DNA from: an uncultured Bacilli bacterium
GTDB lineage: Bacteria > Bacillota_I > Bacilli_A > RF39 > UBA660
Length of the DNA: 8,951 nucleotides
Direction: 5' to 3'
NCBI GenBank assembly: GCA_947584105.1
Contig: CANPWK010000046.1
Location: 1-8,951 of the forward strand
The stretch's first letter is position 1. Every line of letters begins with the position of its first letter. The position numbers were made by a program, and so were the translations under genes. This document shows, one piece after another, positions 4,893 through 8,951 of the stretch. The notes beneath the pieces are model-generated. The model searched no databases. It had not been told where the DNA came from and was given only the letters and a program-made list of their open reading frames with translations.

Positions 4893-6820
4893 ATTGTAGG
4901 AATTAATGCATCTAAATTTTCTTCATAATTGGGTTCAGTACCTTTAATATAGTAAAACATAGTTGCTTTTTTGTCTGTTGATATTTTTCCACTTATTGGG
5001 TCTACTAATGTTCCGACAACATTATCAGGTATATCGTACCATTTTGCTTTTTTATTTTTAAAGTATTCTTCCATTGTATCAGCCCATATTTGTCTTAGTG
5101 GTTTACCATCAGCAACTTCACTATTTTTAGAATCATCATATCCACTCCATAAGCTTAATACGATATTTTTATTATAACCAAAAATTAGATGGTCAGTGTC
5201 AGTTGTACCTGTTTTGATTGAATATTTATTGGTTAGTTTGTCTGTAATGTCATAGCAAGTAGGGTAGCTATAATCAATAAAATTATAGTTATAAGTACTG
5301 GTTAGAAGTTCATTTAAAATATATGTAATACTAGAATTTAATACTTTTTCTTTTTTTGTTTTGTTCTCGTATAAAACGTGTCCATTCATATCTTCTACTT
5401 TTTTTATAAAGTGTCCATTTACTTTATATCCTAAATTAGCTAAACTACTATAGGCATTAGTCATTTCTAAAAGATTAATTTCCTCACTGCCGAGTGCTAA
5501 AGATGGAATATTGCTTATTTTAGAAGTAATGCCAACTCTTTTTAATGTATCACTCAGAGTTTCCTCTCCTAAAAATAAATGAGTTTTAACTGCATATATA
5601 TTATCAGAATATGCTATTGCTGCAGCCATAGAAATGTCTTTATTACCATATTTATCATTATAATTACTAGGAGAATATGTTTTATTATTATCAAATAGGA
5701 AAGTAGTTTTTTCACTAGTAAAAGTAGTCGAAGCAGTAAAACCGTTTTCTAAAGCTGCATAATAAAGGAATGGTTTAATAGTTGATCCTACTTGTCTTTT
5801 AGCTTGTGTTGCTCTATTAAATTGACTATTTTGATAATTTCTTCCTCCTATTAGTGCAATTATGCCTCCATTATTAGGGTTCATCATAACACTAGCTATT
5901 TCAATTTTATCGTTGGTTATATATTTATTGATATTATTCTCTAAATTAGTTTGTGCATCCATATCTAAATAAGTATATATTTTTAATCCACCAGTTTCTA
6001 AAATAGATTTTGGAATACTTTCAATATTTTCTAATTCGTCCATAACTGCATTTTGATAATACATAATGGTATTTGAATCATTAGCTTGTAAGTGTCCATA
6101 ATAAGAAAGTTTAGTATTGTAAGCATCTTTATATTCTTTAGAAGTTATATATCCATTTTTCTTCATAGCCTTTAAAACAAGTTTTTGTCTTTGTTTAGCT
6201 TTAGTTTCATTTACAAGAGGAGAATAGTTAGATGGTGAATTAGGTATACCTGCTAGCATAGCACTTTCTGCTAATGATAATTCACTAGCACTTTTATTAA
6301 AATAGTAATGACTGGCATTTTCAATACCATATACATTTCCATAATTAATAGTATTTAAATAACCTTCTAGGATTTCATCTTTATCATAATTAGCCTCTAA
6401 TTTAAAAGTAATCCAAGCTTCTTTTAGTTTTCTAGTCCAAGTTTTATTGAAATCTAAAAATAAGTTTTTAGCATACTGCTGAGTAATAGTTGATGCCCCT
6501 TGTAAATTATCTTTATTAGTTATATTAATATATAAAGATTTTAAAATGCGTAAATAGTCAAAACCATGATGAGAATAGAAATTTTTATCTTCAATAGATA
6601 ATGTAGCATTTATAAGGTTGGGTGATATTTTATCTAAATTAATCCATTCATCAGACATACTATTTACCAGTTTATTATTATTATCGTAAATATAATAGCT
6701 GTTGTTTATTTTTATATCTATCGGGTTCTTTTTTACATATATATATAATACTAGAAAGATTAAACTAAATATTATTATTATAAATATGAAGATTTTAAGT
6801 ATTAGTTTTAATATTTTCAT
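4880..6820 (-). CDS. Class A penicillin-binding protein (glycosyltransferase/transpeptidase)
   Basis: This membrane-anchored enzyme polymerises lipid II into glycan strands and cross-links the peptides outside the cytoplasmic membrane. The 646-residue protein has an N-terminal transmembrane helix (about 8-29). The GT51 domain (about 47-225) shows the catalytic E77 in IEDKNFYSHHG, then QGASTITQQ (108-116), RKLKEAW (130-136) and a GYLNTINYG block near 153-161. The penicillin-binding transpeptidase (about 308-590) shows S346-T-I-K349 (nucleophile motif), S405-D-N407 and K536-T-G538. The end contains a VDPISGK element and IKGTEP, usual at PBP1a-type C-termini. It is compact, without an added C-terminal domain. 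The start is supported by AGGTGAG (6824-6830 on the minus strand) three bases upstream. It converges on the surface-protein gene and diverges from the DUF1934 gene. I give no symbol because PBP1a/ponA naming cannot be settled here. Confidence 0.96.
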   Translation of the reverse strand: MKILKLILKIFIFIIIIFSLIFLVLYIYVKKNPIDIKINNSYYIYDNNNKLVNSMSDEWINLDKISPNLINATLSIEDKNFYSHHGFDYLRILKSLYINITNKDNLQGASTITQQYAKNLFLDFNKTWTRKLKEAWITFKLEANYDKDEILEGYLNTINYGNVYGIENASHYYFNKSASELSLAESAMLAGIPNSPSNYSPLVNETKAKQRQKLVLKAMKKNGYITSKEYKDAYNTKLSYYGHLQANDSNTIMYYQNAVMDELENIESIPKSILETGGLKIYTYLDMDAQTNLENNINKYITNDKIEIASVMMNPNNGGIIALIGGRNYQNSQFNRATQAKRQVGSTIKPFLYYAALENGFTASTTFTSEKTTFLFDNNKTYSPSNYNDKYGNKDISMAAAIAYSDNIYAVKTHLFLGEETLSDTLKRVGITSKISNIPSLALGSEEINLLEMTNAYSSLANLGYKVNGHFIKKVEDMNGHVLYENKTKKEKVLNSSITYILNELLTSTYNYNFIDYSYPTCYDITDKLTNKYSIKTGTTDTDHLIFGYNKNIVLSLWSGYDDSKNSEVADGKPLRQIWADTMEEYFKNKKAKWYDIPDNVVGTLVDPISGKISTDKKATMFYYIKGTEPNYEENLDALIPTIKEQ

Positions 6821-6847
6821 AATCTCACCTGACTCTAAATTTATTAT

Positions 6848-6876
6848 TAGATAAAAAAATGAAAATATGAGTGCAA
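6848..6876 (-). promoter_or_regulatory. Possible promoter of the pbp gene
   Basis: On the minus strand TTGCAC (complement of 6871-6876) is followed after 17 bases by TATCTA (complement of 6848-6853). The -35 is reasonable and the -10 matches poorly. The same six bases, read on the plus strand, serve as the weak -35 of the divergent promoter. Confidence 0.3.
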
Positions 6877-6899
6877 AAGTATAAAAAGTATGCTATAAT
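6871..6899 (+). promoter_or_regulatory. Extended -10 promoter of the DUF1934-argS operon
   Basis: TGCTATAAT at 6891-6899 is a perfect extended -10 element; a weak -35 (GTGCAA, 6871-6876) sits at 17-bp spacing. Transcription would start near 6906, only about 11 bases before the start codon at 6917 and inside the GGAG ribosome binding site (6905-6908), so the leader would be extremely short. Confidence 0.6.
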
Positions 6900-6916
6900 G
6901 TTTTGGAGTTGATATT

Positions 6917-7267
6917 ATGAAAATAAAGTTAACTGCTAAACTAATTAATGATGATGGCAATTTACAAGTAAATGTTATTGGAATAAAAAATAAAAATAAA
7001 ATAATATATAAGGAAAAAAATATTACAGTCATACTTTATTTAATGGGCGAAAAAATAAAGATGACTAGATCGTGTAATGATTATGAAATAAACTTGACAT
7101 TTGATAAATTACATAATACAATATCCACGTATAGTGTATTTGGTTCAAAGAAAATATTTGAACTTGAAACTATTACTAAAAAATTAATAATAACTGATAC
7201 TAATATTGAAATAGAATATGTATTAGAGGGTAATAGTTATTATTATCATTTACAGATAGGAGGATAA
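6917..7267 (+). CDS. DUF1934 (YwiB-like) beta-barrel protein
   Basis: The 116-residue cytoplasmic protein has no signal peptide or membrane segment and is built of alternating beta strands. It shows the family pattern of an opening strand MKIKLTAKLI, a central VILYLMGEKIKMTRSC, an aromatic/glycine turn YSVFGSKK and a final IEIEYVLEGNSYYYHLQI strand pair. In DUF1934 the matching points are the R-x-G/S turn, the Y-x-T-x-[FY]-G segment and the terminal Y-x-L...L-x-I strands. The fold is calycin-like and the biochemical role is unknown. The gene next to it is argS, the same order as ywiB-argS in Bacillus subtilis, which supports the call. The argS ribosome binding site lies inside its last codons, and its stop is one base before the argS start. 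Confidence 0.8.
   Translation: MKIKLTAKLINDDGNLQVNVIGIKNKNKIIYKEKNITVILYLMGEKIKMTRSCNDYEINLTFDKLHNTISTYSVFGSKKIFELETITKKLIITDTNIEIEYVLEGNSYYYHLQIGG
7255..7264 (+). promoter_or_regulatory. argS ribosome binding site within the DUF1934 gene
   Basis: ATAGGAGGA overlaps the last codons (I-G-G) of the DUF1934 gene, 4 bases before the argS ATG at 7269. This fixes the argS start and suggests translational coupling of the two genes. Confidence 0.85.
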
Positions 7268-7268
7268 T

Positions 7269-8951
7269 ATGGTCATAGATACTTTAAGTAATATACTTTC
7301 TAATTGTGCAAAAATATTAGGTTACAATGATTATTTAAATGTAATTAAATCAAATAGACCAGATTTATGCGATTATCAATGTGATAGTGTATTTAACTTA
7401 GCTAAAAAATATCATAAAAGTCCTATAGAAATAGGTGAACAAATTGTAAATAAGATAAATAATTTAGCAAATTTTAATAATTATTTTGAGAAAGTAGAAT
7501 TTTGTAAACCTGGCTTTATTAATATTACTTTAAGTAATACTTTTATTAATGATACTTTAAAAATTATGGCTACTCATGATAAGTTTAATTTACAAAAACC
7601 GAATAAAATTGAAACTTATGTTATAGATTATGGTGGACCTAATGTAGCTAAACCTTTACATGTTGGACATATGCGTCCTGCAATAGTTGGAGAATCTATT
7701 AAAAGAATAATAAAGTATGTAGGGCATAAAATAGTAGCAGATGTACATTTAGGTGATATTGGTCTTCCTATAGGAGAGGTAATATATAAAGCTATAGAAG
7801 ATCAATTGAAACCAGAAGATATAACTTTGGATTATTTAAATCGGGTATATCCTGAAATGAGTGCATTAGTAAAAAATGATGAAGATATCAAAAATAAATG
7901 TGCTGCTATTATTAAGGATGTCCAAGAAAAAAAGAATTATTTGGATTATTGGAAAGTTATTTGTGATATATCGATTGATGATATAAAAAGAATTTATAAG
8001 TATTTAGATGTATCATTTGATTATTGGTTAGCTGAATCGAATGCTTATGATTATATTCCATTAGTAAAAAAAGATTTATTAGATAAAAAATTATTAGTGG
8101 AAAGTAATGGTGCTAAAGTAGTATTTATCAATAAAGATACTGATAAAATAAAATATCCTCCATTAATATTTGAAAAGAGTAATGGGGCATATTTATATGA
8201 AAGTTCTGAACTTGGAACTATTTGGCAGAGAATGAATGATTTTAATCCTGATTATATACTTTATGTAACAGATGAACGACAAGCTATGCATTTTGAACAA
8301 GTATTTAGAGTTTGTGAGAAAAGTGGTATTACGGAGCATACTAAGCTTATTCATTTGCCACATGGAACTATTAACGGTTTAGATGGTAAGCCATATAAAA
8401 CAAGAAGTGGTAAGACACCTAAGCTTGATGAGTTATTTAAAGATGTCAAAAATATATTTATATCAAAAAAAGAAAGTAATAGTAATATGGATTCTCAGGA
8501 TATTGATAAAATTGTAAATTCTATTTTAAAATTTGCAGATTTACAAAATAGTAGAGATAGAGATTACATATTTGATATAAATAAATTTAGCGATACACAA
8601 GGGAAAACTGGTCCTTATATTTTATATACATATTTAAGGATGAATAAAATAATTAAAAAATATGGTTCAAATATTAATAATTTATCTGATATTATATATA
8701 ATAATTATGATAGAGAATTAAGGTTGAAATTATTAGAGTTTGAAGATTATATTATGAGTGCTTATAGAGAATATCGACCAAGCTTTTTAGCAGAATATGT
8801 TTATAATCTATGTGTTTTGATGAATTCCTTTTATCAAAATAATCATATTGATAGTTTAGATGATAAAATTAAAGTAAATGATTGGGTTAGTGTTATTAGC
8901 CTGGCTAATAAGATAATAAAGGTTTTGTTAGAATTGCTTATTATAGATATA
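7269..8951 (+). CDS. argS: Arginine--tRNA ligase (C-terminus cut by window end)
   Basis: This cytoplasmic class I synthetase charges tRNA-Arg. The frame is open from the ATG to the window end, giving 561 residues without a stop. The N-terminal ~110 residues form the ArgRS-specific Add-1 domain that contacts the tRNA D-loop. The catalytic domain has DYGGPNVAKPLHVGHMRPAI with the HIGH motif as H131-V-G-H134, HLGDIGLPIG after it, and VTDERQAMHFEQVF. The KMSKS region is replaced by K377-T-R-S-G381, preceded by NGLDGKPY, a form usual for ArgRS of Bacillota. The DALR anticodon-binding domain begins near QGKTGPYILYTYLRM (about 452-466). Family members end shortly after the final LLELLII-type helix, usually with a PERM-like tail, so only a few residues should be missing. 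No T-box precedes it. Confidence 0.96.
   Translation, partial: MVIDTLSNILSNCAKILGYNDYLNVIKSNRPDLCDYQCDSVFNLAKKYHKSPIEIGEQIVNKINNLANFNNYFEKVEFCKPGFINITLSNTFINDTLKIMATHDKFNLQKPNKIETYVIDYGGPNVAKPLHVGHMRPAIVGESIKRIIKYVGHKIVADVHLGDIGLPIGEVIYKAIEDQLKPEDITLDYLNRVYPEMSALVKNDEDIKNKCAAIIKDVQEKKNYLDYWKVICDISIDDIKRIYKYLDVSFDYWLAESNAYDYIPLVKKDLLDKKLLVESNGAKVVFINKDTDKIKYPPLIFEKSNGAYLYESSELGTIWQRMNDFNPDYILYVTDERQAMHFEQVFRVCEKSGITEHTKLIHLPHGTINGLDGKPYKTRSGKTPKLDELFKDVKNIFISKKESNSNMDSQDIDKIVNSILKFADLQNSRDRDYIFDINKFSDTQGKTGPYILYTYLRMNKIIKKYGSNINNLSDIIYNNYDRELRLKLLEFEDYIMSAYREYRPSFLAEYVYNLCVLMNSFYQNNHIDSLDDKIKVNDWVSVISLANKIIKVLLELLIIDI

Noticed and set aside
4971..5177. Open frame of 68 codons on the plus strand inside pbp
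   Set aside because: It is antisense to the well-conserved transpeptidase coding region and has no start signal or recognisable product.
6847..7032. Open frame of 61 codons on the minus strand
   Set aside because: It overlaps the start of the DUF1934 gene and the divergent promoter region; the translation is low-complexity F/I/L/S and looks like chance in AT-rich DNA.
340..8951. Mycoplasma-type code with TGA read as tryptophan
   Set aside because: All genes run full length without in-frame TGA, and conserved tryptophans are encoded by TGG, so code 11 applies despite the low GC content.

Overview
The window is very AT-rich and reads as a chromosomal piece of a low-GC Bacillota bacterium, most likely a small-genome gut lineage of the Bacilli (for example an RF39- or Erysipelotrichia-like group). 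The evidence is a T-box leader on a threonyl-tRNA synthetase gene, strong AGGAGG-type ribosome binding sites, intrinsic terminators, extended -10 promoters, a DUF1934 (YwiB-like)-argS pair as in Bacillus, and a class A penicillin-binding protein that implies a peptidoglycan wall. Tryptophan is read from TGG, and TGA does not interrupt or occur inside the reading frames, so this is standard bacterial code 11 rather than the Mycoplasma code. The lineage is an inference; no marker gene here fixes it.

Layout. Bases 1-100 hold no convincing gene and end in an intrinsic terminator (71-100). A promoter and a threonine T-box riboswitch (about 100-310) lead into thrS (340-2091), a complete ThrRS without the N-terminal TGS domain. 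A strong extended -10 promoter directly after the thrS stop starts a two-gene unit: a membrane-anchored extracellular protein of unknown function (2150-2632) and a DUF308/HdeD-like six-helix membrane protein (2644-3261). That unit ends in a terminator overlapping the last stop codon. Next is a secreted, C-terminally anchored surface protein made of two diverged copies of a DUF6273-like domain (3320-4855). A long hairpin shared by both strands (4842-4892) separates it from a convergent pbp gene (4880-6820, minus strand). A short divergent promoter region (6821-6916) then drives pbp to the left and a DUF1934-argS operon to the right; argS runs off the window just short of its C-terminus.

How the genes fit together. 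The two ends are aminoacyl-tRNA synthetase units: thrS is probably controlled by uncharged tRNA-Thr, while argS shows no T-box and is coupled to DUF1934. The middle is devoted to the envelope: peptidoglycan polymerisation and cross-linking, two small membrane proteins and a surface protein. I see no mobile element, CRISPR array, tRNA or rRNA, and no convincing undescribed multi-gene system. The most unusual items are the duplicated surface protein, in which one copy has lost a family motif and gained a cysteine pair, the uncharacterised two-gene membrane operon, and the convergent terminator in which the two opposing stop codons pair with each other.
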